Shown in pieces: positions 15,220 through 23,001 of a stretch of DNA of 44,664 nt; positions within the stretch are counted from its first letter, which is position 1; every line of letters begins with the position of its first letter. The notes under the pieces were generated by a model. That model ran no database searches and was not told where the DNA came from. It was given only the letters and a program-made list of their open reading frames with translations. The DNA is from an uncultured Eubacteriales bacterium (GTDB lineage: Bacteria > Bacillota > Clostridia > Oscillospirales > Butyricicoccaceae): contig CAJUIK010000008.1 of assembly GCA_910585875.1 (NCBI GenBank), positions 1 to 44,664 on the forward strand. Direction: 5' to 3'. The translations under genes were made by a program, and so were the position numbers.

Positions 15220-15287
15220 CTTCTGCTTTCCGCCAGTTCCAAAGCCAGCGACGGGGCTCTGAGCCAAAGAAACGCCGCTCATAAAGA

Positions 15288-15316
15288 AAAAACAGCCCCC
15301 TCAAAGGGCTGTTTTT
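15288..15316. terminator. bidirectional terminator
   Basis: AAAAACAGCCC / GGGCTGTTTTT stem between the T-box-controlled gene and the convergent uppP gene. Confidence 0.9.
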
Positions 15317-15340
15317 CGATGTTAGTTCCAGATGCGAAGG

Positions 15341-16159
15341 CTACTTGGCCAAATAGAAATAGCCCAGCACCAGCAGGCCCAGCGCGATGCGATACCAGCC
15401 GAAGACGGTGAAATCATGCTTGCGGATATAGGCCAGCAAAAACCGGATGGCAAGCAGAGACACCAGGAAGGCCACGCCGGCGCCTGTCAACAGCACGGCC
15501 CATTCGGCGGCGGAAAAGGCGAAGCCTACCTTGAGCAGCCGCAGGAAGCTGGCGCCCAGCATCACCGGGATGGCCAGGAAAAAGGAGAATTCCGAAGCGA
15601 CCTGCCGGGAACAGCCCAGGATGGAAGCGCCCAAAATGGTGGAGCCCGACCGGGAGGTGCCCGGGACCAGGGACAGGCATTGGAACGCGCCAATCAAAAA
15701 GGCGGTTTTCGCGTTTAGATGGCCCATGGTGTTAATTCTGGGCCGCCGGTCCTGGCGCTCTAAAACCAAGAAGGCCACGCCATAGACAATCAGAGCCGCC
15801 GCCACGACCACCGCCGTGCTGATGCGCTCGATGGCCTCGTCGAACAAAATGCCCAATACCCCGGCGGGGATGCAGGCGATGACAATTTTAATCCACAGCG
15901 TGATGGTATCCACCCGCTCGTTTCGGTCCTTTTTGGAGGAAAAGGGGTTGAGCCGGTGGAAATACAGCGCCACCACCGCCAAAATGGACCCCAACTGCAC
16001 CACTACCAGGAAAGTATTCCAAAACGCCGGAGTACATTCAAAATGAACAAATTCATCCAGCAAAATCATATGCCCGGTGCTGCTGATGGGCAGCCACTCG
16101 GTGACGCCCTGGACAATGCCGTATAAAACCGATTTCAACAGTTCGATATAAAGAACCAT
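15341..16159 (-). CDS. uppP: Undecaprenyl-diphosphatase
   Basis: 272 residues, BacA/UppP family, an integral membrane enzyme that recycles the C55 lipid carrier for peptidoglycan synthesis. Catalytic-site residues Glu21 and His30 are in GVTEWLPISSTGH at the positions known from E. coli. The second motif PGTSRSGSTI gives the key Arg. About eight hydrophobic segments are visible. The start ATG has AAGGAGG upstream on the minus strand. The gene stands alone between a terminator and the hydrogenase operon. Confidence 0.95.
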   Translation of the reverse strand: MVLYIELLKSVLYGIVQGVTEWLPISSTGHMILLDEFVHFECTPAFWNTFLVVVQLGSILAVVALYFHRLNPFSSKKDRNERVDTITLWIKIVIACIPAGVLGILFDEAIERISTAVVVAAALIVYGVAFLVLERQDRRPRINTMGHLNAKTAFLIGAFQCLSLVPGTSRSGSTILGASILGCSRQVASEFSFFLAIPVMLGASFLRLLKVGFAFSAAEWAVLLTGAGVAFLVSLLAIRFLLAYIRKHDFTVFGWYRIALGLLVLGYFYLAK

Positions 16160-16282
16160 AGAGTTCCTCCTTATGTCGGGAAGGCCCGACGGCCATACTT
16201 CGTATCAGCGCGGCGGAGCCATTTGCTTCTATGCCCGCAGCCGGCGCCCTGGCGCGCCTTTGTCCCAGGGCTTTCTGGAAGT

Positions 16283-16291
16283 ATTATACCA
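16283..16291 (-). promoter_or_regulatory. extended -10 promoter of uppP
   Basis: Minus-strand TGG-TATAAT (TATAAT is 16288-16283), preceded by TTA, about 125 bases before the uppP start. The -35 region is T-rich (TTCTTT) and weak. Confidence 0.55.
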
Positions 16292-16348
16292 TAACAGATA
16301 CAGAAAAAGAACCTCTTTTATAAAATCCCTTTTAGGGTCAACCCTTTT

Positions 16349-16825
16349 TCAAAAGGGGCGGCGCTCCGCGGACTTAAAAGACGAAAGACAGCCGCCCCAA
16401 AGGGCGGCTGTTTTGGTTATTCCGGTTCCTGCCGCCAATACCGGCAAAGAGACGGGTTTTCCGTTTTTGTCATGGGCAGCAAAAGGAACTGGAGGTGGGG
16501 GACTGTTGCTTTCGACATAGCCGTTTTCGTGGACAAAGACGAAAACCCTGCGGTCAAAAGGCGGTTCCCAGTCCGACCTCAGAGGGACCGGCGTCCGCTC
16601 CTCTTGGTAAAAAATCTGACTTTTTTCACTTTCTGGAATCACCCAGGCGGTCAAACCAGCCAATATTTCCGGGTCTGGCTCAGGGAGCGGAAAGCCCGCC
16701 TTGCCCTGGGCGTTTTGGCACAACACAGCCAGATGGAAGGGGGATAGTCCTCTTAGGGGGAAAGGCTCGGCCCCGAAGCGCGCGTTCAGCCAGCGGCCCA
16801 GCCCTTCCGTCTCACCGTCCCTCAA
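16349..16825 (-). CDS. Uncertain last ORF of the hydrogenase operon
   Basis: 158 residues if started at TTG 16825, which overlaps the end of the upstream [2Fe-2S] protein gene by 14 bases. No clear ribosome-binding site is seen; coupling by the overlap is possible. Codon choice favours G/C third positions as in real genes here, and stretches such as LSPFHLAVLCQNAQGKAGFPLPEP and VFVFVHENGYVESN look protein-like. I do not recognise a family, and no cofactor motif or membrane segment is evident. Against it, a terminator-like hairpin at 16391-16413 lies inside its last 25 codons, so its 3' end may not be translated in most transcripts. Confidence 0.4.
   Translation of the reverse strand: MRDGETEGLGRWLNARFGAEPFPLRGLSPFHLAVLCQNAQGKAGFPLPEPDPEILAGLTAWVIPESEKSQIFYQEERTPVPLRSDWEPPFDRRVFVFVHENGYVESNSPPPPVPFAAHDKNGKPVSLPVLAAGTGITKTAALWGGCLSSFKSAERRPF
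16391..16413 (-). terminator. possible terminator of the hydrogenase operon
   Basis: CAGCCGCCC / GGGCGGCTG with a 4-base loop, followed on the minus strand by a moderately T-rich stretch. Further downstream, CCCTTTTGAAAAAGGG and CCCTAAAAGGG (about 16335-16363) are additional short inverted repeats that could serve instead. Confidence 0.5.
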
Positions 16826-17063
16826 TCAGCCCGGCGCAGCGCTGGAGGAAAAATTCCCGGGCGCCGGCGCCGGTGACGCTAACGGTCTCTTGGTCGTCGA
16901 TTTTCACTTTGACGGCTTCCACGCAGTCGCCGTCGCAGAACATACTGGATACTTCCACCTGGTCGTGGAGGCTGTATTCCTCCACCATCTGCCGCAAAGT
17001 GCACAGCACGTTATAAGAGCCCTTGGCATGGCAGAAACTGCCCACGCACACGCTGAATTTCAT
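16812..17063 (-). CDS. Free-standing thioredoxin-fold [2Fe-2S] ferredoxin of the hydrogenase operon
   Basis: 83 residues. C-x4-C near the N-terminus (CVGSFC) and C-x3-C in the middle (CDGDC) are the four [2Fe-2S] ligands of the NuoE thioredoxin-like ferredoxin fold, without NuoE's N-terminal helical domain. It starts 16 bases after the [FeFe] hydrogenase stop and has a good AGGAGG site. It probably passes electrons within or next to the hydrogenase complex. In some multimeric hydrogenases a similar [2Fe-2S] domain is fused to another subunit; here it is a separate gene. Assignment to the complex is inference from the operon. Confidence 0.85.
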   Translation of the reverse strand: MKFSVCVGSFCHAKGSYNVLCTLRQMVEEYSLHDQVEVSSMFCDGDCVEAVKVKIDDQETVSVTGAGAREFFLQRCAGLIEGR

Positions 17064-17079
17064 GGGAAATCCTCCTTTA

Positions 17080-18762
17080 CTACTCGTTCACATACTCCAC
17101 GTGCAGCAGCTCGTGGACCCGGCCTTTGAGCACGCTGTCATACAGGGCGGTGACGGCGTAGTTTTCCTCCGAGCGCTTGATGGGGCTCATTCGATCCGCC
17201 TGATAGAGGCCCTGGCCCCGCTTGGCCTTTTCCGCCTTGGCGGCGAAAGGCTGGCCGGCGCCGGAGACGCAGCCGCCCGGACAGGCCATGACCTCGATAA
17301 AATCATAATCGCACTGCCCTTGAGCCAGTTTGTCCATCAGAGGCCGGGCGTTGGCCAGGCCGCTGACAATGGCGATGCGCACGGTTTTTCCGCCAATTTC
17401 CACCTGGGTTTCCTTGACGCTCTCCATGCCCCGGACGCCGTTGAAGGCGATGGCCCGCAGGGCGCCGGTGGATTTGTCGTCGCTGAGGCGGCGGATCACC
17501 GCTTCCGTCACGCCGCCGGTGACGCCGAAAATCACCCCGGCGCCGGTGGAGACGCCGAAGGGCATATCCACGCTCTCGGGCTCCAACTCCTCAAACACAA
17601 TGCCCGCCTGACGGATCATGGAGATCAGCTCTTGGGTTGTGATGGCGTAATCCACGTCGGAGACGCCGTTTCGCTTGAATTCCGGCCGGGCTACTTCAAA
17701 CTTTTTGGCGGTGCAGGGCATGATAGCCACAGAGACAATCCGCCGGGTGGAGGTTTTCAGCTGCTCCTTCAGCACCGCGCCAAACATCTCCATGGGGGAG
17801 CGGCAGGTGGAGACATGGGGCAGCAGCTGGGGGTAATTCTTTTCCACAAACTGAACCCAGGCCGGGCAGCAGGAGGTGAGCAGAGGCAGCTTTTGCCCCG
17901 AGGCCAGCCGGCCGGCCAGCTCGTTGGCTTCTTCCAGTACAGTCAGGTCCGCCCCTGTGGTGGTGTCGTAGACTTCGTCAAATCCCAGGCGGCGCAGGGC
18001 GGCCGTCACTTTGCCCATGGCGTTTTCTCCGGTTCCCAGGCCCATTTCCCGGCTGATGCCCACCCGGACGGCGGGGGCGATCTGGACCACGCACTTGGTC
18101 TTGGGGTCGGCCAGCTCGGCCCACATCCGCTCCACGTCGTTTTTTACCACAATGGCGCCGGTGGGGCAGACGGCGGCGCATTGGCCGCAGCCCACGCAGG
18201 AGCTGTTGGCGATAGGCTCATGGAAAGCGGGGGCCACCTTCATGCGGGAGCCTCGGCCCACGAAGTCGATGGCGCCCACGCCCTGGATTTCCTCGCACAT
18301 CCGCACGCAGTCGCCGCACAGGATGCACTTGGCGCTGTCCCGGCTGATGCACAGGGAGGATTCGTCCCGCTGGTGTTCGTCGCTCAGCTGGCCGAAGCGG
18401 ATATTGTGGATGCCAAATTGATGGGCCAGCTGCTGCAATTTGCATTTGCCGCTCTTTTCACAGGTCGTGCAATCCCGGCAGTGGCTGGCCAGCAGCAGCT
18501 CCAGCACGTTGCGGCGGTATTTCCGCAGCCGGGGGGTGTTGGTGAAAATCTCCATGCCCTCCCGGGGCGGCGTGGAACAAGCCGCCTGGATGTTGCCCCG
18601 CCGGTCCTCTACCATGCACATCCGGCAGGCGCCATAGACGGAGAGCTCGGAATAATAGCAGAAAGTGGGCAGCTCGACGCCCGCTTTGCGGATGACCGCC
18701 AGGATATTCTCTTCCCCGGCGATTTCCACCGGGATATTGTCCACCATCATAAACGCGCTCAT
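17080..18762 (-). CDS. hydA: [FeFe] hydrogenase catalytic subunit (HydA, NAD-linked trimeric type)
   Basis: 560 residues. From the N-terminus: a [2Fe-2S] domain (CYYSELSVYGACRMC...CS), a His-Cys3 [4Fe-4S] site (H-x3-C-x2-C-x5-C in HCRDCTTCEKSGKC), a two-cluster ferredoxin (CILCGDCVRMC, CVGCGQCAAVCP), then the H-cluster domain with TSCCPAWV, MPCTAKKFE and ACPGGCVSGAGQP. The small-subunit region follows the third motif. All H-cluster cysteines are intact. It makes or uses H2. With the NuoF- and NuoE-like genes upstream it should form an NAD(H)-dependent, possibly electron-bifurcating, enzyme that balances NADH and ferredoxin in fermentation. Maturases HydEFG are not in the window. Confidence 0.95.
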   Translation of the reverse strand: MSAFMMVDNIPVEIAGEENILAVIRKAGVELPTFCYYSELSVYGACRMCMVEDRRGNIQAACSTPPREGMEIFTNTPRLRKYRRNVLELLLASHCRDCTTCEKSGKCKLQQLAHQFGIHNIRFGQLSDEHQRDESSLCISRDSAKCILCGDCVRMCEEIQGVGAIDFVGRGSRMKVAPAFHEPIANSSCVGCGQCAAVCPTGAIVVKNDVERMWAELADPKTKCVVQIAPAVRVGISREMGLGTGENAMGKVTAALRRLGFDEVYDTTTGADLTVLEEANELAGRLASGQKLPLLTSCCPAWVQFVEKNYPQLLPHVSTCRSPMEMFGAVLKEQLKTSTRRIVSVAIMPCTAKKFEVARPEFKRNGVSDVDYAITTQELISMIRQAGIVFEELEPESVDMPFGVSTGAGVIFGVTGGVTEAVIRRLSDDKSTGALRAIAFNGVRGMESVKETQVEIGGKTVRIAIVSGLANARPLMDKLAQGQCDYDFIEVMACPGGCVSGAGQPFAAKAEKAKRGQGLYQADRMSPIKRSEENYAVTALYDSVLKGRVHELLHVEYVNE

Positions 18763-18765
18763 GGG

Positions 18766-20640
18766 CTAACCCTCCTTCACTGCGTGGAAGCTGCACCCGT
18801 CGATGCAGGCGCCGCATTTGATACATTTTTCCTGATCGATGACAAAGGGGCTGCGGACCTCGCCGGAAATGGCGCCCACAGGGCAGTTTCGAGCGCACTT
18901 GGAACAGCCCTTGCATTCCTGGGCGTCGATATAATAGCGCTTGAGCTTCTGGCAGTTGTGGGTGGGGCAGCGCTTTTCGTTGACATGGGCTTCATATTCG
19001 TCCCGGAAATAGCGGATGGTGCTGACCACCGGCTGGGCCGCCGTTTTGCCCAGGCCGCACAGGGCGGTGGCGGAGATGGTTTCCGCCAGCTCCAACAGCA
19101 GGTCGATATCCCCAGGCTGGCCCTGGCCCGCCACAATGCGCTCCAAAATCTCCAGCATTCGTTTGGTGCCCTCCCGGCAGGGGACGCACTTGCCGCAGCT
19201 CTCGTTCTGGGTGAAATTCATAAAGAACCGGGCCACTTCTACCATGCAGGTCTTGTCGTCCATCACCACCAGGCCGCCGGAGCCGATCATGGCGCCGACT
19301 TTTTGCAGGGAGTCGAAATCCAGCGGCAGATCCAGGTGTTCTTTTGTCAGGCAGCCGCCGGAGGGGCCGCCGATCTGCACGGCCTTGAATTCCGCTCCGT
19401 CCCGCATCCCGCCGCCGATATCGAAGATGATCTCCCGCAGCGTGGTTCCCATAGGCACTTCGATGAGGCCGGTGTTCTGGATATTGCCCGTCAGGGCGAA
19501 GGCTTTGGCGCCCGGGCTGTTTTCCGGGCCGATGGACCGATACCAGTCCGCTCCCCGCAGGATGATCTGGGGCACGTTGGCCAGGGTTTCCACATTATTG
19601 AGCACAGTGGGTTTTTCAAAAAGGCCCTTTTCCACTGTGCGGGGCGGCTTGACGCGGGGCATTCCCCGGCGGCCCTCGATGGAGGCCGTCAGCGCGCTGC
19701 CCTCGCCGCAGACAAAAGCGCCGGCGCCCCGACTGATGTGGATATCGAAATCAAAGCTGGAACCCAGGATATTCTGGCCCAGAATGCCGATTTCCCGGGC
19801 CTGCTGAATGGCCTCGGTCAGCCGGCTGACGGCCATGGGGTATTCGGCCCGCACATAGATATAGCCTTGGCTGGCGCCCACGGCGGCGCCGGCGATCATG
19901 ATGCCTTCCAGCAGCCGGTGGGGGTCGCCCTCCATCACCGACCGGTCCATAAAGGCGCCGGGGTCTCCTTCGTCGCCGTTGCACACGATGTACTTGGGCT
20001 GGGCCGGCTGACGCCGGGCCTGCTCCCATTTGCGTCCGGTGGGGAAGCCGCCGCCCCCTCTGCCCCGCAGGTTGGAGCGCTGGATTTCCTCCACAATCTG
20101 CTGGCCCTCCATTTCAAACAGAGCCTTTTCCAGGGCTTTGTATCCGCCGATGGCGAGATACTCCTGGATGGAGGTGGCGTCGATATGGCCGCAGTGCTCC
20201 AGCACCGTTCGGGTCTGCTTTTTATAGAAGGGGATTTCCTCCTGGGTCATGTAGATCTCCCCGTTGATTTTATAGCAAAGCCGCTGGATGGGCTCGCCGC
20301 CCAGGACGGTTTTTTCCACAATTTCTTCGCAGTCGTCGATCTTTACCTTGGTATACAGCCAGCCTTGGGGCTCGACGCGCACCAAGGGGCCCATTTCGCA
20401 GAAGCCATGGCAGCCGCTACGCTTGACGCCCACCTCTTCGCCATGGGGTTCGTGGGCCAGGTCCACCTGGCAGTTGACTCCTTTTTCCCGTAGCAGCTCG
20501 ATGAGCCGGGCGTAAATATCCAGCGAGCCGCCGGCCACGCAGCCGGTGCCCGCGCAGACCAGCACCTTTTTCACCTGGGCCGCGAAGCGGCCCTCCAGCG
20601 CCTGGCGGAGGCTGGTCAGGTCTTCTCTGGTTTTCAGCAT
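18766..20640 (-). CDS. hydB: NuoF-like flavoprotein subunit of the hydrogenase (HydB)
   Basis: 624 residues. There is an N-terminal thioredoxin-like domain (about 1-115) with VLVCAGTGCVAGGS and GCHGFCEMGPLV. The NuoF core has the Gly-rich NADH/FMN site (GRGGGGFPTGRKW, then CNGDEGDPGAFMDR), and an SLBB region follows. The [4Fe-4S] site is SCGKCVPCREGTKR. A C-terminal pair of [4Fe-4S] ferredoxin motifs is also present (CKGCSKCARNCP, CIKCGACIDGCS). It is the NAD(H) entry or exit point. The stop is 3 bases before the hydA start, and its start overlaps the NuoE-like gene by 7 bases, so the three are tightly coupled. Confidence 0.95.
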   Translation of the reverse strand: MLKTREDLTSLRQALEGRFAAQVKKVLVCAGTGCVAGGSLDIYARLIELLREKGVNCQVDLAHEPHGEEVGVKRSGCHGFCEMGPLVRVEPQGWLYTKVKIDDCEEIVEKTVLGGEPIQRLCYKINGEIYMTQEEIPFYKKQTRTVLEHCGHIDATSIQEYLAIGGYKALEKALFEMEGQQIVEEIQRSNLRGRGGGGFPTGRKWEQARRQPAQPKYIVCNGDEGDPGAFMDRSVMEGDPHRLLEGIMIAGAAVGASQGYIYVRAEYPMAVSRLTEAIQQAREIGILGQNILGSSFDFDIHISRGAGAFVCGEGSALTASIEGRRGMPRVKPPRTVEKGLFEKPTVLNNVETLANVPQIILRGADWYRSIGPENSPGAKAFALTGNIQNTGLIEVPMGTTLREIIFDIGGGMRDGAEFKAVQIGGPSGGCLTKEHLDLPLDFDSLQKVGAMIGSGGLVVMDDKTCMVEVARFFMNFTQNESCGKCVPCREGTKRMLEILERIVAGQGQPGDIDLLLELAETISATALCGLGKTAAQPVVSTIRYFRDEYEAHVNEKRCPTHNCQKLKRYYIDAQECKGCSKCARNCPVGAISGEVRSPFVIDQEKCIKCGACIDGCSFHAVKEG

Positions 20641-21119
20641 ACGGCCCCCTCCTCCCGCAGCCGGGCTAACAGCTCTTCCGCTTTTTCCGGCGTCATGGAC
20701 GGATACACTTTGTCGTTCACCGTGCAGGCCGGCGCCAAGCCGCAGGCCCCCAGGCAGGATACGGTTTCCACGGTGAACATCATATCGTCTGTGGTCAGCT
20801 TGCCGGCGGAAAGGCCCAGGCTCTCCCGCATTTTTTCCAGAATGGGAACGCTCTTGCGCACATGGCAGGCAGTGCCGTCGCAGATTTTAATCACATACTT
20901 GCCCTTGGGCTCCAAGGAAAAGTTTTCATAAAAAGTGGCCACGCTGTAGATCTTGGCGGCGCTCATTTGCAGCTTGCGGGCCAGGTAAGGAAAAATTTCC
21001 CGGGGCAGGTAGCGGTACTGGGCCTGGATATCCTGCAAAATCGCAATCACATTGCTGGGCTCCGCACCGTGGCGGGCCACAATGCCGTCGACAACGGTAA
21101 AATCAATTGCATTTGTCAT
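20634..21119 (-). CDS. hydC: NuoE-like [2Fe-2S] subunit of the hydrogenase (HydC)
   Basis: 161 residues with the NuoE layout: an N-terminal helical part (VIAILQDIQAQYRYLPREIF, VATFYENFS), then the thioredoxin-fold ferredoxin with C-x4-C (CDGTAC) and C-x3-C (CLGAC). It completes the trimeric hydrogenase with the NuoF-like and [FeFe] subunits and is the first gene of the operon. GGAGGGGGAG precedes its ATG. The histidine-kinase-like ATPase gene that often sits between these genes in other Clostridia is absent. Confidence 0.93.
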   Translation of the reverse strand: MTNAIDFTVVDGIVARHGAEPSNVIAILQDIQAQYRYLPREIFPYLARKLQMSAAKIYSVATFYENFSLEPKGKYVIKICDGTACHVRKSVPILEKMRESLGLSAGKLTTDDMMFTVETVSCLGACGLAPACTVNDKVYPSMTPEKAEELLARLREEGAVC

Positions 21120-21301
21120 ATGTAATCTCCCCCTCCAAAAAATTATTGTCGCTCTTTTATAGATTAAAGCCGCTCCAGTCTATCGTTTTTATCTATAATA
21201 ACTATATCTGTCTGACGCCAAAAATGCAATGATATTTTTTTAACACTTTATGAAATGAAGAAGAATCACGTTTTTTCCTTATATTATTAGGCGGCGGGCA
21301 G
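21120..21301 (-). other. A/T-rich upstream region of the hydrogenase operon
   Basis: This is the most A/T-rich stretch I noticed in the window, so a regulated promoter is expected here. On the minus strand TTGGCG, a 17-base spacer and TTATAG (around 21196-21226) is a weak candidate. I looked for a Rex-type TTGTTAA...TTAACAA operator and found only a half-like TGTTAA. Confidence 0.3.
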
Positions 21302-21335
21302 AAAAAGGCCCAGGACCGGCAAACCAGCCCTGGGC
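21302..21335 (-). terminator. terminator of the arginase-fold gene operon
   Basis: Minus-strand GCCCAGG / CCTGGGC stem followed by CTTTTT, 36 bases after the stop codon at 21372. Confidence 0.75.
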
Positions 21336-21371
21336 GGGGGATCTATATGGTTTGGGGTTTGGCGCCGGAGG

Positions 21372-22289
21372 CTATCGCCAGCTTTCCAGCCCGGCAGAAG
21401 CCAGGGCCAGGGCGCTTTGATGGGTTTGCTGGTCGGCGGCGCCGCGGTCGAAATCGAAGCAGAACGGAGAGAAGACTTGAACTTTTCCCGTCCCCATCAC
21501 AATGCGGATGTTCCGGGCTACGGTTTCCAATTCATGGCCTCCGGGAACCGGGCCCTCATAGGAGGGGATCAGCTCCGGCTTCAAAATGTCCCCGTCTACA
21601 AACAGATATAGGGCGTCTACCCGGCCGGCCAGCTTTTCCACCGCCTGGCGCCAGGCGGTTTCATCCTCAAAAGCGGCGGCCTCCAGCCGGTTGACGCCGG
21701 CTTCCCGCAGGTTCCAGGCGCAGTCCTCGTCCAGCGCCCGCAGGTCGGCGGCTAAGATGTTTTCGCCGGCCAAAGGCCGTTCCAGGCCGCAGGCTTGGCG
21801 GCGAAAGGCCGGCAAGGTCTGGCCGGTTATGACGGCCATCGGCAAGGAGACCATCTGCAGAGGCCCGGCCTGCCCTTCTAAAATGCGGTTGTCGGCGTGG
21901 GCATCCAGCCATACCAGGCCCAGCCGGGTTTCCGGCCCCAAAGCCTGAGCCATGCCGCCCAGCGCGGCAGGGGCGTAATTGCAATAGCCCCCGGCCAGAA
22001 AGAGGCGTTTCCCCTGTTCCAGGCCCTGGCGGACGGCCTGGGCGAAAGCCCGGGTCAGACCCTCGCAAGGCGGATACTGACTCCAATCCTTTTGGTCAAT
22101 CCGGCAAAATTCCGCCTCAAAACCGGCGTTCTGGTAAATCTGCCTCCGTCGGTATTCGTCCGCCGCCTGGGGGAGGAGGCAAGGCCGGAGGGAGGACCGG
22201 AAAACCGCCTCCCCCTGCTGGAGTTCCGCCGTCCATCCGGCATAGCAATAGGGATATTCTACCACTCGCAGCTCTTTATTCTGTTTCAT
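21372..22289 (-). CDS. Degenerate arginase/ureohydrolase-fold protein
   Basis: 305 residues with the arginase fold and order of motifs. Metal ligands Asp129, His131 and Asp133 (WLDAHAD), and Asp232 and Asp234 (FVDGD), are present. The first motif, normally GGDHS, reads GGYCN (100-104), so the metal-ligand His is Cys103. The motif normally ending in an acidic residue before Pro (DxLDP) reads DILKP. The substrate-guanidinium Glu of the GTPEPGG motif is Val248 in GPVPGG. It is therefore unlikely to be a normal arginase or agmatinase; it may have another substrate or be inactive. The start ATG overlaps the stop of the alpha/beta hydrolase gene (ATGA). It is last in a four-gene operon. Confidence 0.8.
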   Translation of the reverse strand: MKQNKELRVVEYPYCYAGWTAELQQGEAVFRSSLRPCLLPQAADEYRRRQIYQNAGFEAEFCRIDQKDWSQYPPCEGLTRAFAQAVRQGLEQGKRLFLAGGYCNYAPAALGGMAQALGPETRLGLVWLDAHADNRILEGQAGPLQMVSLPMAVITGQTLPAFRRQACGLERPLAGENILAADLRALDEDCAWNLREAGVNRLEAAAFEDETAWRQAVEKLAGRVDALYLFVDGDILKPELIPSYEGPVPGGHELETVARNIRIVMGTGKVQVFSPFCFDFDRGAADQQTHQSALALASAGLESWR

Positions 22290-22981
22290 ACCGCGCCTTT
22301 CCCGGCGGGGCTGCCTGGCAGCTGTTCCTCCAAAAAATCCTTCAAATAGCCGTAAACGGCCTTGCTGTGGACGACATAGCTGCTGTGGGTGGCCTGGGGC
22401 ACGACAGCCAGCTGAGCGCCGGGAATGGACTGGGCCAGCCAGCGGGTGTGACGCTCCCGCACGGCGTCATATTGCCCCGCCGTTACCAGAACGGGGATTT
22501 GAATGCGGCCCAGTTCTTGTTGGGAGATATGGGGCTCCCGGGCCAGCATCTGGGCCAGCGGGTCTGGGTCGAAGGCCGCCCAGACGCCATAGGCCATCTG
22601 CCATCGGGCCTTGAGGCCCTGGGGGTTGGCGTTGGCGCCGCTGACTGCTAGGCAGGACAGCAGGCCGGGATGCTGGATCGCCAGCATCAAACCCACAATG
22701 CCGCCGTCGCTGAAGCCATAAAAAGCCGGTTTATCCAGTTTCAGCCGCTGGATAAACTGGGCCATATCCTCCGTCATCAGCCGATAATCCACAGGGACGC
22801 CCCGGCCGCTTCGGCCGTGCCCCCGGCTGTCCACGACGTAAACCTGGTAATCCCGCGCCAGGGATCCTTCGATCTGATCGAAAATCCGGCCGCTTTCGCC
22901 GTTGCCGTGGAGCAGAATCAGCGGCTTTCCGCGGCCCGATACCTGGTAATAAAGCTCTGTTCCATTTACCGCAATGCGCAC
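22286..22981 (-). CDS. Alpha/beta hydrolase
   Basis: 231 residues. LLHGNGESG forms the oxyanion region. The nucleophile elbow is GFSDGG with Ser near 98. The late catalytic His is in QATHSSYV. The acid is probably the Asp in VTAGQYDAVRERH. There is no signal peptide, so it is cytoplasmic. It resembles small esterases or lactonases of the family, but the substrate cannot be told. It is translationally coupled by a 4-base overlap to the arginase-fold gene. Confidence 0.88.
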   Translation of the reverse strand: MRIAVNGTELYYQVSGRGKPLILLHGNGESGRIFDQIEGSLARDYQVYVVDSRGHGRSGRGVPVDYRLMTEDMAQFIQRLKLDKPAFYGFSDGGIVGLMLAIQHPGLLSCLAVSGANANPQGLKARWQMAYGVWAAFDPDPLAQMLAREPHISQQELGRIQIPVLVTAGQYDAVRERHTRWLAQSIPGAQLAVVPQATHSSYVVHSKAVYGYLKDFLEEQLPGSPAGKGAV

Positions 22982-23001
22982 GGGCTTCCTCCTTTTCTTC
23001 G

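Noticed and set aside
15216..15284. 22-codon ORF overlapping the stop of the T-box-controlled gene (ATGA)
   Set aside because: The AAGGAG run is only about 3 bases from its ATG, the product is short and basic without features, and it runs towards the terminator. It cannot be told from chance.
17023..20493. 1156-codon open frame on the plus strand opposite the hydrogenase genes
   Set aside because: The minus strand carries unmistakable HydA and HydB motifs over the same DNA. The plus-strand translation is rich in His, Gly and Ala with no recognisable domain, as expected from mirror frames of GC-rich genes.
21180..21260. Possible Rex redox-repressor site upstream of the hydrogenase operon
   Set aside because: Only a half-like TGTTAA is present; no inverted TTGTTAA...TTAACAA was found.
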